NCBI RefSeq assembly: GCF_008974285.1 | Contig: NZ_BKZV01000005.1 | Span: 434,001 to 498,000, forward strand | Reading direction: 5' to 3' | DNA from: Thermogemmatispora aurantia | GTDB lineage: Bacteria > Chloroflexota > Ktedonobacteria > Ktedonobacterales > Ktedonobacteraceae | Length of the DNA stretch: 64,000 bases | In this document: one piece after another, positions 10,160 to 19,909 of the stretch | Numbering within the stretch: position 1 is the first letter of the stretch | Layout of the letters: each line of letters opens with the position of its first letter | The notes under the pieces: generated by a model | What the model was told of the DNA's origin: nothing | Databases searched by the model: none | What the model saw: the letters and a program-made list of their open reading frames with translations, nothing else | Position numbers and translations under genes: made by a program

Positions 10160-11570
10160 CGCCCTCACCAATCAAGGTCCGCTCGCAGGTTGGGGCTGGC
10201 GGCAGCGTTGTACTATCGCTGGCCGGCAAGACCGTCGCAGCTGGCCCTGTGCCCCGTCCAATGCCGCGGTAGGTGAAGCCCAGGCTCACCATCTCGCGCG
10301 GTTCGTAAATATTGCGTCCATCGATCAGCACGGGACGGCGCATCAGATTGCGAATCTGGACCATATCAAGCGACTTAAACTCATTCCAATCGGTGACAAT
10401 AATGATGGCATCGGCCTGCTCGGCCACTTCATAGGCGTTGGAGCAGAAGGTTACCAGATCGAGTCGGATGCCTTCGCGCTCCATTGCCTGGCGCGCTGTC
10501 TCGCGGGCGACCGGGTCATAGGCGCGGACCAGTGCTCCCTGACCGGTGACCCAGCGAATGATGTCTAGAGAGGGGGCCTCGCGCATATCATCGGTATTGG
10601 CCTTGAAAGCCAGGCCCAGAATACCAATGGTGGCATTGCGCAGCGAGCCTAGAATTGAAACCAGCTTATCCACCACCAGGCGCCGCTGGTCCTGATTGAT
10701 CTCCATCACCGCATGTAGCAGCTGCGGATGCAGTCCGGCCTCGTCGGCCATGTGGGCCAGGGCACGCACGTCCTTGGGGAAGCAGGAGCCGCCGTAGCCG
10801 AGGCCGGCATCGAGGAAGGCACGCCCGATCCGTTTATCGTAGCCCATCCCGACAGCCACCTCTTTCACATCGGCCCCCAGGCGCTCGCAGATCTGGGCGA
10901 TCTCATTAATGAAGGAGATCTTCGTTGCCAGGAAGGCGTTAGAAGCGTACTTAATCATTTCCGCTGTGTAGATATCAGTCATGATAATGGGGGCACGCAG
11001 CGGCAGATAGAGAGCAGCCACACGGTGGGCCGCCTCCATATCGGACGAGCCAAGTACGACACGATCGGGGTTCAAGAAATCCTGGATCGCGGCCCCTTCG
11101 CGCAGAAACTCGGGGTTCGAGACCACCGCGAAAGAAACATCGGGGCGCGCCAGATGGGTGCGAATGATGCGCGTCACCACGTCGCCGCTGCCGACGGGCA
11201 CGGTGCTCTTATTGATAATGACGGCGTAGTGGTCCAGCTCCTCAGCGATCATGCGCGCCGCCATCTCGACGTAGCGCATATCGGCACTGCCCTGAGTGCT
11301 GCCGGTGGGAGTATTGACCGCAATGAAAATAAACTCGCTGTCAGCGAGGCCCTCACGGTAGCTGGTTGTGAAATGGAGACGTCCAGCGCGGACATTGCGC
11401 GCGATCATTTCCGCCAGGCCCGGCTCATAAATCGGAACCTCGCCACGCTTCAGCCGGGCGATTTTCTCCTCGACGATATCCACACAGGTGACATCATTCC
11501 CCATATCGGCGAAACAGGTGCCGGTTACCAGCCCGACATAGCCTGTGCCGATGACGCAGATCTTCGACAT
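10146..11570 (-). CDS. ugd: UDP-glucose 6-dehydrogenase
   Basis: The enzyme oxidises UDP-glucose twice with NAD+ to UDP-glucuronate, a precursor for envelope polysaccharides. The N-terminal Rossmann fold is clear ([15 protein letters not shown]). The central dimer domain includes [12 protein letters not shown] and the catalytic-Cys motif [14 protein letters not shown]. The C-terminal UDP-binding domain is also present ([16 protein letters not shown]). Its 474 residues are slightly longer than usual because of a Thr/Pro-rich tail. AGGAAAGAGCA precedes the ATG. Its substrate supplier galU is encoded at 22340-23215, not in the same operon. Confidence 0.95.
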   Translation of the reverse strand: MSKICVIGTGYVGLVTGTCFADMGNDVTCVDIVEEKIARLKRGEVPIYEPGLAEMIARNVRAGRLHFTTSYREGLADSEFIFIAVNTPTGSTQGSADMRYVEMAARMIAEELDHYAVIINKSTVPVGSGDVVTRIIRTHLARPDVSFAVVSNPEFLREGAAIQDFLNPDRVVLGSSDMEAAHRVAALYLPLRAPIIMTDIYTAEMIKYASNAFLATKISFINEIAQICERLGADVKEVAVGMGYDKRIGRAFLDAGLGYGGSCFPKDVRALAHMADEAGLHPQLLHAVMEINQDQRRLVVDKLVSILGSLRNATIGILGLAFKANTDDMREAPSLDIIRWVTGQGALVRAYDPVARETARQAMEREGIRLDLVTFCSNAYEVAEQADAIIIVTDWNEFKSLDMVQIRNLMRRPVLIDGRNIYEPREMVSLGFTYRGIGRGTGPAATVLPASDSTTLPPAPTCERTLIGEGDEYR

Positions 11571-11635
11571 TGCTCTTTCCTGCTCCTCTACACGTCTCTT
11601 CTTCTTGCTGCTGCTGGCTAGCTGGCTGGCTCTGC

Positions 11636-12289
11636 TCAGGCCAGGCTCACGAAGGGATTTTCATATTTTTCTTCGCCGATGGTTGTGGGCGCGCCGTGGC
11701 CGGGAAAGACGACCAGGTCATCCTCCAGGGTGTAGAGCTTCTCGCGAATCGAGTGCACCAGCTGCTCATAATTGCCGCCGGGCAGGTCAGTGCGTCCAAT
11801 GCCGCGCTGAAAGAGCGTATCGCCACTGAAGACGCAGTATGGGCGGCTCACCAGGCAAACGCCGCCGGGCGTATGTCCGGGTGTATGCCGTACCTCCAGC
11901 GACAGCGTACCGAAGGTGATCACCTGTCCATCCTGGAGCAAGATATCGGGCTTGCGCCGCACCAGGGGTGGCTCGCGTCCAGCGGCTCGGGCGGCGCTGG
12001 CGTCGGTATAGTAAGGAAGGTCGGCGGGGTGAATCGCCAGCGGCACAGGATAGACGACGCTAACCGCATCGATGGCGCAGATGTGGTCGAAATGGCCATG
12101 CGTATTGATGATATAGCGAGGGATCAGCGCCAGCTCTTCGATGCGCTTCAGAATGCGTTCCGGCTCATCGCCAGGATCGATAATCACTGCCTCGCGGGTC
12201 TGCGGGCAGGCATAGAGATAGCAATTCTCTTCGAGGAATCCGACGACGACCGTTGCAACCAGTGGCCTGGCGTCAGCTCGTTCACTCAT
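11636..12289 (-). CDS. MBL-fold hydrolase of the glyoxalase II-like (YcbL) type
   Basis: This is a metallo-beta-lactamase-fold hydrolase with two metals. It has the metal motif THGHFDH, an Asp of [23 protein letters not shown] and [18 protein letters not shown], the last typical of the small YcbL-like glyoxalase II relatives. The ATG at 12289 (MSERADARP) was chosen over an upstream in-frame codon because GGGAG lies upstream of it and homologous sequence begins there. That gives 217 residues. The substrate could be S-lactoylglutathione or another thioester; the sequence does not decide. It heads the minus-strand run toward ugd, 65 bases away. Confidence 0.88.
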   Translation of the reverse strand: MSERADARPLVATVVVGFLEENCYLYACPQTREAVIIDPGDEPERILKRIEELALIPRYIINTHGHFDHICAIDAVSVVYPVPLAIHPADLPYYTDASAARAAGREPPLVRRKPDILLQDGQVITFGTLSLEVRHTPGHTPGGVCLVSRPYCVFSGDTLFQRGIGRTDLPGGNYEQLVHSIREKLYTLEDDLVVFPGHGAPTTIGEEKYENPFVSLA

Positions 12290-12361
12290 AACAGGGAGGC
12301 TCCCACGTCCAGCAAAGAACTTCGCTTCGTTTCCACCACAGTGCGGGGAAAGATTTGCTTT

Positions 12362-12370
12362 ATTATAGCA
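12362..12370 (-). promoter_or_regulatory. Extended -10 promoter for the MBL hydrolase
   Basis: On the minus strand the bases read TGCTATAAT, a consensus -10 with a TGn extension. It lies 72 bases upstream of the ATG at 12289. No good -35 is seen 17 bases upstream, as expected for extended -10 promoters. Between 12371 and the lgt stop at 12605 I see nothing else. Confidence 0.5.
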
Positions 12371-12604
12371 CATTGCCAGGCCTGGGGCGGCTGACTGGCC
12401 TGGCTGAGATAAGGCCCCGGCAGAGGGCAGAATCTCCCTCTCCTGAGCGCGCCTTGCGCCCGCTACGGCTTCCCATAGGTACCGGAAGACTACTCTGGAT
12501 CACTGCACCGTCCTGCCGGTTGCGCCGTCCTGATCATTAGTACTATCCGGCGATAGCAGGCAGCCAGGTAGAGCCTTCCTCTGCTGAGTGGGGGGCGAGC
12601 GTTC

Positions 12605-13702
12605 TCAGGACGGTTCTGGCTGGCCCTCTGCAGGAGGCTCACGGCGGCTGGCAGCTGGCTCCTCATCTACCCGTCGCTCAGCATGAGCAGGTGGTGTAGA
12701 GGCGGCGACTGCCTGCTCATGCTCCGCAGATGTCCCCTCCGGAGGATTCGCTGCAGCCACGGTGGCCTGGCTTCCTGGACGCGGGGGCATACCATAGAAA
12801 GCCGCTGCCTCCCCGGGCGGCACCGGGCGCGCGTAACGCGAGCGCAGTACCAGGTAGCTCACGGGCAGCAGCAGAATCAGCACCACCAGCGAGGTCCACT
12901 GTGCCTGCTTCAGGCCCCAGTTCAGGCCCAGAAAGCTGACCACGACATTGGCACGCCAGAAGAAAACAACAAACTGCGTAATCGCGTAGCCATAGAGATA
13001 AACAAGTGTCAGCACGCCAGGGCGACGCAGGCGACGTGACAGGAGGTAAAGCACTGCCAGCAGCACGAGGTTGCAGAGCATCTCGTAGGCCGCGGCAGGC
13101 TGCACTGGTACATTGCAATACCCCTGCAGGCAGGCGAAGCTGGCGGGATGCTGGTAGACCGTCGACCAGGGTAAAGTGCTGGGGTAGCCGATAATATCGC
13201 CATTAATCAGATTGCCGATGCGACCGAAGATCTGGCCGATCGAGGCGAAGAGCACGCCGCCATCGAGGGCGACGAAAGGATTGATCCCCTCGACACGCGC
13301 GCGCCAAAAGAGCACTGGCACCACCAGGAAGATCGCCCCGTAGAAGGCCATTCCGCCCTCCCAGGTCGCCAGAATGCGCCAGGGCTGGAGCAAGTAGTCC
13401 TGAACCAGATCCGGCTGCTGAATCACAAAGTACAATCGGCCACCGATTAAGCCGGCGATGATACACCACCAGAGCAGACGATAGACGATCTCCTCGTTGA
13501 GACCCTTGCGCCGGATGTAGCCCTGGATACCCCAGAGAGCCACTACGATGGCCACCACGTACATCAGGCCATACCAGTGGAGCGCCAGCGGGCCAAGGTG
13601 CACAATGACCGGATCGATATTGATATAGATATAGGGCGGACCGATGCGCAGCCAGCCCCAATTGATCAGATCGGCCACGACCGTGGGCCAGATACTTCCC
13701 AT
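12605..13702 (-). CDS. lgt: Prolipoprotein diacylglyceryl transferase
   Basis: This integral membrane enzyme moves diacylglycerol from phosphatidylglycerol to the lipobox Cys of prolipoproteins. Several TM segments are present with the family motifs HWYGLMYVVAI, GGRLYFVI, WEGGMAFYGAI and the signature GRIGNLINGDIIG. The ATG at 13702 (MGSIWPTV) follows AAGGAGAAGGAAGGG and fits the family start. A longer in-frame version from 13897 adds only low-complexity sequence. The final 75 residues or so are a Pro/Ala/Glu-rich cytosolic tail absent from most Lgt proteins. It is monocistronic, with its own promoter at 13912-13940. Confidence 0.95.
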   Translation of the reverse strand: MGSIWPTVVADLINWGWLRIGPPYIYINIDPVIVHLGPLALHWYGLMYVVAIVVALWGIQGYIRRKGLNEEIVYRLLWWCIIAGLIGGRLYFVIQQPDLVQDYLLQPWRILATWEGGMAFYGAIFLVVPVLFWRARVEGINPFVALDGGVLFASIGQIFGRIGNLINGDIIGYPSTLPWSTVYQHPASFACLQGYCNVPVQPAAAYEMLCNLVLLAVLYLLSRRLRRPGVLTLVYLYGYAITQFVVFFWRANVVVSFLGLNWGLKQAQWTSLVVLILLLPVSYLVLRSRYARPVPPGEAAAFYGMPPRPGSQATVAAANPPEGTSAEHEQAVAASTPPAHAERRVDEEPAASRREPPAEGQPEPS

Positions 13703-13911
13703 TGCCCTTCCTTCTCCTTGCGCTCGCAAGGAACTGCCACTGCTCACTCTCTTCTCCTGACTGACGCCTGGTTGGAGCGCCTGAACCAGCCGCATGGTAG
13801 GGGTAGAATAGGCTGGCCCTGTGCGAGGCAACTGAGGCCGCGCCGGAAGAGCGGAATCGGACAGATCCCTGCTAGCCAGGTTAATTGGTTGGTCCACTAC
13901 CTTCTTGCCCT

Positions 13912-13940
13912 ATGATAGCGGCAATCTTTCCCAGTCGCAA
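13912..13940 (-). promoter_or_regulatory. Promoter of lgt
   Basis: Reading the minus strand: TTGCGA (plus 13935-13940), a 17-nt spacer, then TATCAT (plus 13912-13917). The leader to the lgt start would be about 200 nt. The rest of the gap to 14080 shows no gene or other clear site. Confidence 0.5.
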
Positions 13941-14079
13941 GAGGATTATAGGTGGGCACTCAATAGGAGGTACAATAGCCAAAGAATGACAATACGGACA
14001 TAAGGATCAGAGAACGACAATAGATCGAGGGGTATAACGAGGGAAGACAGACAGGTGCTCGTCTCAGCGAGGGCGAGGG

Positions 14080-14376
14080 TCAGGACAGGCAAGAGGGTGG
14101 CGAGGCCCATCGAGCTGGCTCACCGCTCTCGCCGCTCACCGTGAAGAGCACCCGATACCCCTTCAGGTCAACAAAGAAAGCGTGCGAACCGAAAAATAGT
14201 GAAGAAGAGCAGAGCGGAATCAGGCGCTGATCGTCGTGCGGCAGTGGCTGGCGGGCAAGACGGAGAGGGCCGAGGCACAGAATCCTCCCCCGAGCGCGTC
14301 GCAGGCGGATCGTGCCGTGCCGCAGACCAACTTGCTGACTCCAGGGCGGTAAAGGCCGGACCTCGCCATCGCTCAC
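14080..14376 (-). CDS. Small hypothetical protein
   Basis: This is a 98-residue frame starting at GTG 14376, 12 bases after the stop of the gene at 14389-14946. The first half is Arg/Leu-rich. The second half (SSLFFGSHAFFVDLKGYRVL) has a plausible hydrophobic strand pattern. No family was recognised and the GTG has no good ribosome site, so translation would have to rely on coupling to the upstream gene. It may be spurious. Confidence 0.35.
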   Translation of the reverse strand: MSDGEVRPLPPWSQQVGLRHGTIRLRRARGRILCLGPLRLARQPLPHDDQRLIPLCSSSLFFGSHAFFVDLKGYRVLFTVSGESGEPARWASPPSCLS

Positions 14377-14388
14377 GCGTTGGCTCGC

Positions 14389-14946
14389 TTACGAGTGGGA
14401 AGGGGCAGCCGCCGAGCGCGACTGCTGGGCAACCTGCTGAGGCTCAGCCTCGACGCGCAGAAGGGCCTTGAGGGCCTCTTCTGAAACCACCTTGCCCTGT
14501 TGGCCATCGAAGATCAGGTCATCGCGCGAGCAATAATACAGGTGACGCCAATTCTCCAGGGCGCGGTCCCAGGCGGGGTAGCGCAGTGTCGCCTCCGCAT
14601 CGCTTTTGACCACGCGTTGGAAAGCAATAAAGGAAACGACCAGGGCGGCGACAATGATGAGCAACGTAATAATCACCTGGGCAACCAGGCCCGGGCCGCC
14701 CAAGCCGGAGACGCCCTCTCCGAGCACCACAAAGATAAAGAAGATTGCTAGCCCAACCAGGACCACGGCAGGCCCCACCAGATTAATCATGTGAATCTGC
14801 CGACCAGGCATGGGGGGAGGCGCCAACCGGCTAATGCCGCTGCGGTAAGCCTCCAGCGAGGTCTTGACCAGATCTTCCTTATGGCAGCGTGGGCAGAGCG
14901 GTTTCGCGGTCTGTCCCTGCTGCTGCCGGGATTGATCGGACGCCAT
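14389..14946 (-). CDS. Small zinc-ribbon membrane protein with two TM segments
   Basis: Function unknown, 185 residues. It has a CPRC pair at the N-terminus and a YYCSRDDLIFDG segment after the membrane part. Together these resemble a split treble-clef/zinc-ribbon, with only one Cys visible in the second half. Two TM helices lie between, at about residues 53-75 and 87-110. GAGGAGG lies 13 bases before the ATG, a long spacing. The tail is Gln/Ser/Ala-rich. Confidence 0.75.
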   Translation of the reverse strand: MASDQSRQQQGQTAKPLCPRCHKEDLVKTSLEAYRSGISRLAPPPMPGRQIHMINLVGPAVVLVGLAIFFIFVVLGEGVSGLGGPGLVAQVIITLLIIVAALVVSFIAFQRVVKSDAEATLRYPAWDRALENWRHLYYCSRDDLIFDGQQGKVVSEEALKALLRVEAEPQQVAQQSRSAAAPSHS

Positions 14947-15121
14947 TGTGAGTCTATAACCTCCTCATTGTTGGATAGCGCTCGATTCTCTGAAGAGCTA
15001 ACCTGAATAGTACTACAGAAAAGCATAACATTTTCCAGTCCTCGGCGACAATCCCTGCTGTGGAGCAACAGGCAAACAAGCTAGCCGGCCCAGCCTGGCC
15101 TCGAGGTCCTTTGCTCCCCCT

Positions 15122-15150
15122 TTGACAGCGCTTCTATCAGACGCTACACT
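15122..15150 (+). promoter_or_regulatory. Promoter of the mazG-polX-rplY operon
   Basis: TTGACA at 15122-15127, 17-nt spacer, TACACT at 15145-15150. Transcription would start near 15157, about 37 nt before the ATG at 15194. Confidence 0.7.
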
Positions 15151-15193
15151 GTTCCAAGAACAGCGAAAGCGCCGCAGAGAGGATAGAAAGAGT

Positions 15194-16732
15194 ATGTCGG
15201 AGCCGCAAATTACGATCCTGGGGTTGGGGCCAGGACCGTGGGAGCTGCTGACGCGCGAAGCCTACGAAGTGTTGGCTAAGGCAGTAGAGCGCGGGCAGCC
15301 GATCTACTTCCGTACCCTGATTCATCCCATTGTAGAACCCCTGCGTCAGGCTTTTCCTGGTCTGGCGCTGCAATCGTTTGACGCACTCTATGATGCTGCC
15401 CAGGACTGGGAGACTCTCTATCAGCGCATGGCGGAGACCATCTGTGCGGCTGCCACTGCTGAGGGCGGTCCTGTACTCTACGCCGTGCCGGGTCACCCTC
15501 TGGTCGGAGACACCAGCGTGCAGCTGCTGCTCCATCTGGCCAGGGAGCGCGGGCTGGAGCTGCGCCTCGTCGCTGGCCTCTCCTTCATCGAGCCGGTCTG
15601 CACGGCTCTGGGGCTAGATCCGCTAGAGGCTGGTCTCCAGATCATCGATGCCGTTTCCCTGGCGGCCTTACCTGGAGACGAAGTGGCCGGAAGAGTCGTA
15701 CCGACCACGCCCCTGCTGGTGCCTCATCTCTATAACCGTCGTCTGGCCAGTGCCGTGAAACTGGCCCTTAGCGAATGCTATCCCGACGAATGGCAGGTAA
15801 CGCTGGTTCGCCTCAGCGATCAGGCCCAGGAAGCGGCCCGGTTGCAGCGCCTGGCCCTCTACGAGCTGGACCGCCAGCCGCTGGTGGACCATCTGACGAC
15901 ACTCTACGTACCGCCGGTAGAAGCCCTGGCCGCTCTGCGCCACCCTGACACCCTTCGCTATATTACCAAACGCCTGCGGCGCGATCCCGATGGCTGCCCC
16001 TGGGATCGCCAGCAGACTCATCAGACGCTCGTCCCTTTTGTTCTGGAAGAAACGTACGAAGTAGTGGAGGCCCTGGAGGAGAACGACATGGCTAAGCTGG
16101 CCGAAGAACTGGGCGATCTTCTTCTCCAGGTTTATCTGCATGCCGAGATTGCCCGTCAGGAGGGGCACTTTGCCCTCGGCGACGTCTTCGAGCAGATCAA
16201 TGCCAAGCTCATCCGGCGCCACCCTCATGTCTTTGGGGACGTCAAAGTGAGCAGCGCGGGGCAGGTTGTCCAGAACTGGGAGGCTATCAAGCGAGCCGAG
16301 CGCCAGGCGGCGGGTCTGCCGGTTCACGAAGAAAGCGTCCTTGATCGCGTGCCGCTGGCCTCGCCGGCCCTCACGGTGGCCCAGGAATACCAGAAGCGGG
16401 CCGCCAGAGTGGGCTTCACCTATGCTGATATGAACGGCGTGCTTGATAAATTGGCTGAGGAGCTGCGCGAGCTGGCTCAGGCCCGCAGCGATGAAGAGCG
16501 TCGCGAAGAACTGGGGGATCTACTCTTTATGGTTGCGCGCGCCGCCGGCGAACTCAACATCGATGCGGAGGCCGCCCTGCGGCAGGCCAACCGCAAATTC
16601 CGCCGCCGCTTCCGCCGTATGGAAGAACTCGCGCGCAGCGAAGGGCGACCCCTGGAGGAGCGCAGCCGGGAGGAGCTGCGCGTCCTCTGGCGCCGCGCCA
16701 AAGAGCAGACTGACGCTGTGCCCGATGCGTGA
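15194..16732 (+). CDS. mazG: YabN-type fusion: tetrapyrrole methylase-like domain plus MazG NTP pyrophosphohydrolase
   Basis: Residues 1-250 are a TP-methylase-like fold (ITILGLGPGPWELLTREAY, LYAVPGHPLVGDTS), as in Bacillus YabN. The rest is a tandem MazG pyrophosphohydrolase. The first copy has CPWDRQQTHQTLVPFVLEE, the EExxE helix ELGDLLLQVYLHAEIA and RRHPHVFGDV. The second copy carries EELRELAQA and REELGDLLFMVARAAGEL. MazG cleaves non-canonical or excess NTPs to NMP and PPi. The methylase part may be a nucleotide or substrate binder rather than an active methyltransferase. The ATG at 15194 follows GAGAGGA. It heads an operon with gaps of 27, 16 and 15 bases to the next genes. Confidence 0.93.
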   Translation: MSEPQITILGLGPGPWELLTREAYEVLAKAVERGQPIYFRTLIHPIVEPLRQAFPGLALQSFDALYDAAQDWETLYQRMAETICAAATAEGGPVLYAVPGHPLVGDTSVQLLLHLARERGLELRLVAGLSFIEPVCTALGLDPLEAGLQIIDAVSLAALPGDEVAGRVVPTTPLLVPHLYNRRLASAVKLALSECYPDEWQVTLVRLSDQAQEAARLQRLALYELDRQPLVDHLTTLYVPPVEALAALRHPDTLRYITKRLRRDPDGCPWDRQQTHQTLVPFVLEETYEVVEALEENDMAKLAEELGDLLLQVYLHAEIARQEGHFALGDVFEQINAKLIRRHPHVFGDVKVSSAGQVVQNWEAIKRAERQAAGLPVHEESVLDRVPLASPALTVAQEYQKRAARVGFTYADMNGVLDKLAEELRELAQARSDEERREELGDLLFMVARAAGELNIDAEAALRQANRKFRRRFRRMEELARSEGRPLEERSREELRVLWRRAKEQTDAVPDA

Positions 16733-16759
16733 GACGATGCAGTGCTGCCAGCAGGCATC

Positions 16760-17242
16760 ATGAGACAGGAATTACTCGCCTGGTTTGCACAAGAAGGGCT
16801 ACTGTTACAAAATATTACAACTGGCTCAGAAGATCCTGAACACGACGAAGTCAAAGTTATTGTGCGTGCGCCCATTGTCGCCCTGGGGCATGGGCGCGAA
16901 GACTTTCGCGAATGCCCTGATCCGGTCGCCTTTGGCTATCCAGAGTCCTGTCTGGAACTCATGACGCTGGACGATTTTCACTGGTTTATTCTGCGCTGGT
17001 TCGAAGGGGCCGTTGCTGCCGGGCGCGCGCGCTGTTTCGTCTGTAACAAAGTGCTGGACAATACGTCAGGCCATCCCTGGGATGCCGTTTTCGTCAGTGC
17101 TGATTGGCACTGCTGGCTTGTGGTCCACTTCGACTGTAAGCGCTATCTGGGGCGCGACCTCAAGGGGCGCAACCCCTTCGAAGTCGAATTACGCGAGCCG
17201 GAAATGTTCGACCTCCGCCTGACGGAGAGCGAAGGTCAGTAG
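16760..17242 (+). CDS. Hypothetical protein with Cys/His cluster
   Basis: No family was recognised. From the ATG at 16760 the protein has 160 residues; a GTG at 16742 would add six. The C-terminal half holds C92-x2-C95, then H117-C118 and H123-x2-C126, a spacing compatible with one bound zinc. The N-terminal half is acidic, with hydrophobic strands and the aromatic stretch DDFHWFILRWF. It sits in the operon between mazG and polX, 16 bases before polX, so a role linked to nucleotide or DNA quality is possible but not shown. Confidence 0.85.
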   Translation: MRQELLAWFAQEGLLLQNITTGSEDPEHDEVKVIVRAPIVALGHGREDFRECPDPVAFGYPESCLELMTLDDFHWFILRWFEGAVAAGRARCFVCNKVLDNTSGHPWDAVFVSADWHCWLVVHFDCKRYLGRDLKGRNPFEVELREPEMFDLRLTESEGQ

Positions 17243-17258
17243 AGGGGAGGCAACGCCG

Positions 17259-19019
17259 ATGGATAAGAATCAAGTGGCTCAGGCCCTGGAAGAAGTTGCC
17301 ACCTTACTGCAACTCAAGAAAGATGCCAGCCCGTTTGAGGTGCGGGCCTACGAGAATGCCGCGCGCACCATCAGCGCGCTGGATGACGACATTGAGCGGC
17401 TGGTCAAGGAGGGACGGCTCAAAGGCATTCCTGGCCTTGGGCCGACCATCACGCGGCGCATCGAGGAGCTGGTGACCTCCGGGCGTCTTTCCTTCTTAGA
17501 GGAGCTGCGCGCGGCCACGCCCTCCATCAAGCTAGAGCTGCTGCGTATTCAAGGTCTCGGGCCGCGGCGCATCAATGCCATTGTGGACCAGCTGCACATC
17601 GCCAGCCTCGAAGATCTGGAACGGGCCTGCAAAGAAGATCGCGTTGCCGCCCTACCCGGCTTTGGCAAGAAGACACAGGAGAAAATCTTGCAGGGGCTGG
17701 CCTTTCTGGCCGAGCATGGTCACCGCTATCTCTACCCCGTTGCGGAGGCTGAAGGGCTGCGCATGCGCGAGGCGCTGGCCTCCCGGCCCGAAATTGTGCG
17801 CGTCCAGGTAGCGGGTAGTCTGCGTCGGCGGCGCGAGACCGTCAAAGACATCGATATCGTGGCCAGTGTTGCTGACGACGCTGACAGCGCCATTCGTCAG
17901 CGCGTCATGAACTTCTTCACCGGTCAGCCGGGCGTCCGGCAGATCGTCAGCAAAGGGGAGACGCGCTCCAGCATCATTCTAGCGAGCGGCATCCAGATGG
18001 ACCTGCGCCTCGTGACCGACCGCCAGTTTCCCTATGCCCTTCATCACTTCACTGGGGCCAAAGAGCACCATATTCCCCTACGGCGGCGGGCTCTTAGCAT
18101 GAACATGACCATCAACGAGTATGGTCTCTTCCGGGGCAAAGAGCCTGATCTAGAGCTGGTGCCCTGTAAAGACGAGGTTGAGTTTTACGCCGCCCTGGGT
18201 CTGGCCTATATCGAGCCTGAGCTGCGCGAAGACATGGGCGAGATCGAGGCTGCGGAGCGTGGTGAGCTGCCAACCCTGGTCGAAGAGCGTGACCTGCGTG
18301 GGGTCCTGCACGTCCATTCTGTCTGGAGCGATGGAAAAAATACTATTCGTGAGCTGGCCGAGGCTTGCTGTGAGCGTGGCCTCAGCTATCTGGGCATTAC
18401 CGATCACAGCCAGAGTGTCGGCTACGCCAACGGCCTCAGCGTTGAGAACCTGCAGCGCCAGTGGGAAGAGATCGACCGCCTCAACGCCGAGTTCGCCGGT
18501 CGCCTCGTCATTTTAAAAGGGACCGAGTGCGACATCCTCAAAGATGGCTCGCTCGACTATCCCGATGAGGTCCTGGCGCGCTTCGACTTTGTCATAGCCT
18601 CCATTCACAGCCATTTTACGCTCTCTCCACAGGAGCAGACCGAGCGTATGCTGCGTGCCATCGCCAACCCGTATGTCACCATCATCGGGCATCCGACAGG
18701 GCGTCTCTTGCTTGAACGCCCGGGCTATACTCTGGATATAGAGGCGGTGATCGAGGCCGCTGCGCGGCATGGCGTCTTTATTGAGATCAACGCCAGCCCG
18801 CAGCGCCTTGATCTCGACTGGCGCTATGTGCGCAAGGCGCGCGATCGAGGCATTCTGATCCCGATCGATCCCGATGCTCACTCCATTGCGGGCCTCGCTG
18901 ACATGCACTATGGCGTCGGCATTGCCCGCAAGGGCTGGCTCTCCGCCGCCGATGTGCTTAACACGCGCCCGTTGGAGGAGCTGGTAGCCCTCTTGCAGCG
19001 CAGGAAAGCATCACGCTAA
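17259..19019 (+). CDS. polX: DNA polymerase X family protein with PHP domain
   Basis: This is a repair polymerase of the bacterial PolX type, 586 residues. The N-terminal 8-kDa-like domain has helix-hairpin-helix motifs at about residues 52-60 (GIPGLGPTI) and 95-105 (IQGLGPRR). The nucleotidyltransferase palm shows AGSLRRRRETVKDIDIV and a third acidic strand, QMDLRLV. The C-terminal PHP domain, starting near residue 345 (HVHSVWSDG, GITDHS, IASIHSHF, HPTGRLL), supplies 3'-5' exonuclease/phosphoesterase activity in this family. AGGGGAGG precedes the ATG. This suggests gap filling in base-excision-type repair. Confidence 0.95.
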   Translation: MDKNQVAQALEEVATLLQLKKDASPFEVRAYENAARTISALDDDIERLVKEGRLKGIPGLGPTITRRIEELVTSGRLSFLEELRAATPSIKLELLRIQGLGPRRINAIVDQLHIASLEDLERACKEDRVAALPGFGKKTQEKILQGLAFLAEHGHRYLYPVAEAEGLRMREALASRPEIVRVQVAGSLRRRRETVKDIDIVASVADDADSAIRQRVMNFFTGQPGVRQIVSKGETRSSIILASGIQMDLRLVTDRQFPYALHHFTGAKEHHIPLRRRALSMNMTINEYGLFRGKEPDLELVPCKDEVEFYAALGLAYIEPELREDMGEIEAAERGELPTLVEERDLRGVLHVHSVWSDGKNTIRELAEACCERGLSYLGITDHSQSVGYANGLSVENLQRQWEEIDRLNAEFAGRLVILKGTECDILKDGSLDYPDEVLARFDFVIASIHSHFTLSPQEQTERMLRAIANPYVTIIGHPTGRLLLERPGYTLDIEAVIEAAARHGVFIEINASPQRLDLDWRYVRKARDRGILIPIDPDAHSIAGLADMHYGVGIARKGWLSAADVLNTRPLEELVALLQRRKASR

Positions 19020-19034
19020 AGGAGGTATCCTGTT

Positions 19035-19700
19035 ATGGCACCAATGGCAGAACTGGAGGTTCAGCGCCGCCAGGTCCTGGGCAAAGCGACCAGGCGGCTA
19101 CGCCGCCAGGGGATCATCCCCGCCAATATCTTCGGCCACAAGGAACCCTCTCTGGCCATCCAGCTGGAGGCCGCGGCTTTCGAGCGCTTTCGCCGCCAGC
19201 ATAAGGCCGCCAGCCTGGTCACCCTGCGTATTCCGGGAGACTCATTAACGGAGACGGCCCTGGTCCACAGCATTCAGCGCGATCCCTGCACTGGTAAGAT
19301 TCTCCATGTGGATTTCTACCGCGTGAGTCAGGAGGAGGAGGTCGAGGTGAAAGTGCCGCTGCATCTGGTCGGTGACTCGCCGGCAGTGAAGGAGAGCGGT
19401 GGCACGTTGCTGCGTCTCCTCGATGCGCTTGAAGTGGCCTGCCGTGCCACCGAGATCCCCGAAACGATCGAGGTCGACGTCTCGCCGCTTGTTGAGGTAG
19501 ACCAGATTCTCCATGCCGGTGAGATCAAGCTGCCGCCCAATGTGCGCCTTCTGACCGATCCACACGAGCCGGTGGTGAAGGTGGAGCTGCCCACCGTCGA
19601 AGTCGAGGAGGCCGGAGAGGCCACTCCCGCGGCTCAACCTGCTTCTGCTGCTACGTCTGCCCAGTCGCAAACTGGCGAGAGTGCTGCAAAAGAAGGCTGA
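19035..19700 (+). CDS. rplY: 50S ribosomal protein bL25 (CTC/TL5 type)
   Basis: This is the 5S rRNA-binding protein of the large subunit in its long two-domain form. The N-terminal 5S-binding domain covers residues 1-95 (RRQVLGKATRRLRRQG, GIIPANIFG, VHSIQRDPCTGKILHVDFY). The C-terminal beta domain follows to about residue 185, then an Ala/Ser/Gln/Thr-rich tail. AAAGGAGG precedes the ATG. It is the last gene of the mazG operon, 15 bases after polX. Relatives such as Bacillus Ctc are stress-induced, but nothing here shows that. Confidence 0.96.
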   Translation: MAPMAELEVQRRQVLGKATRRLRRQGIIPANIFGHKEPSLAIQLEAAAFERFRRQHKAASLVTLRIPGDSLTETALVHSIQRDPCTGKILHVDFYRVSQEEEVEVKVPLHLVGDSPAVKESGGTLLRLLDALEVACRATEIPETIEVDVSPLVEVDQILHAGEIKLPPNVRLLTDPHEPVVKVELPTVEVEEAGEATPAAQPASAATSAQSQTGESAAKEG

Positions 19701-19909
19701 GCTGCGTGCTTATAGCGCAGGCAGGGGTAAGGCTCACTCAGAGAGCGCCGCTACTCCTGCCTGTCTGCCTGCTTGCCTGTCCAGGAAGTCGGATCGCGCA
19801 GGCGCTGGCCACGTGGTGGCAGCTCTCTGTCCCAACATCGGTGCCTGCCGGTCGCTATCTCCTGTGCCTGGCTGCCTGCAAATACTATGCCAAGAAGCGA
19901 GCGATAGAC

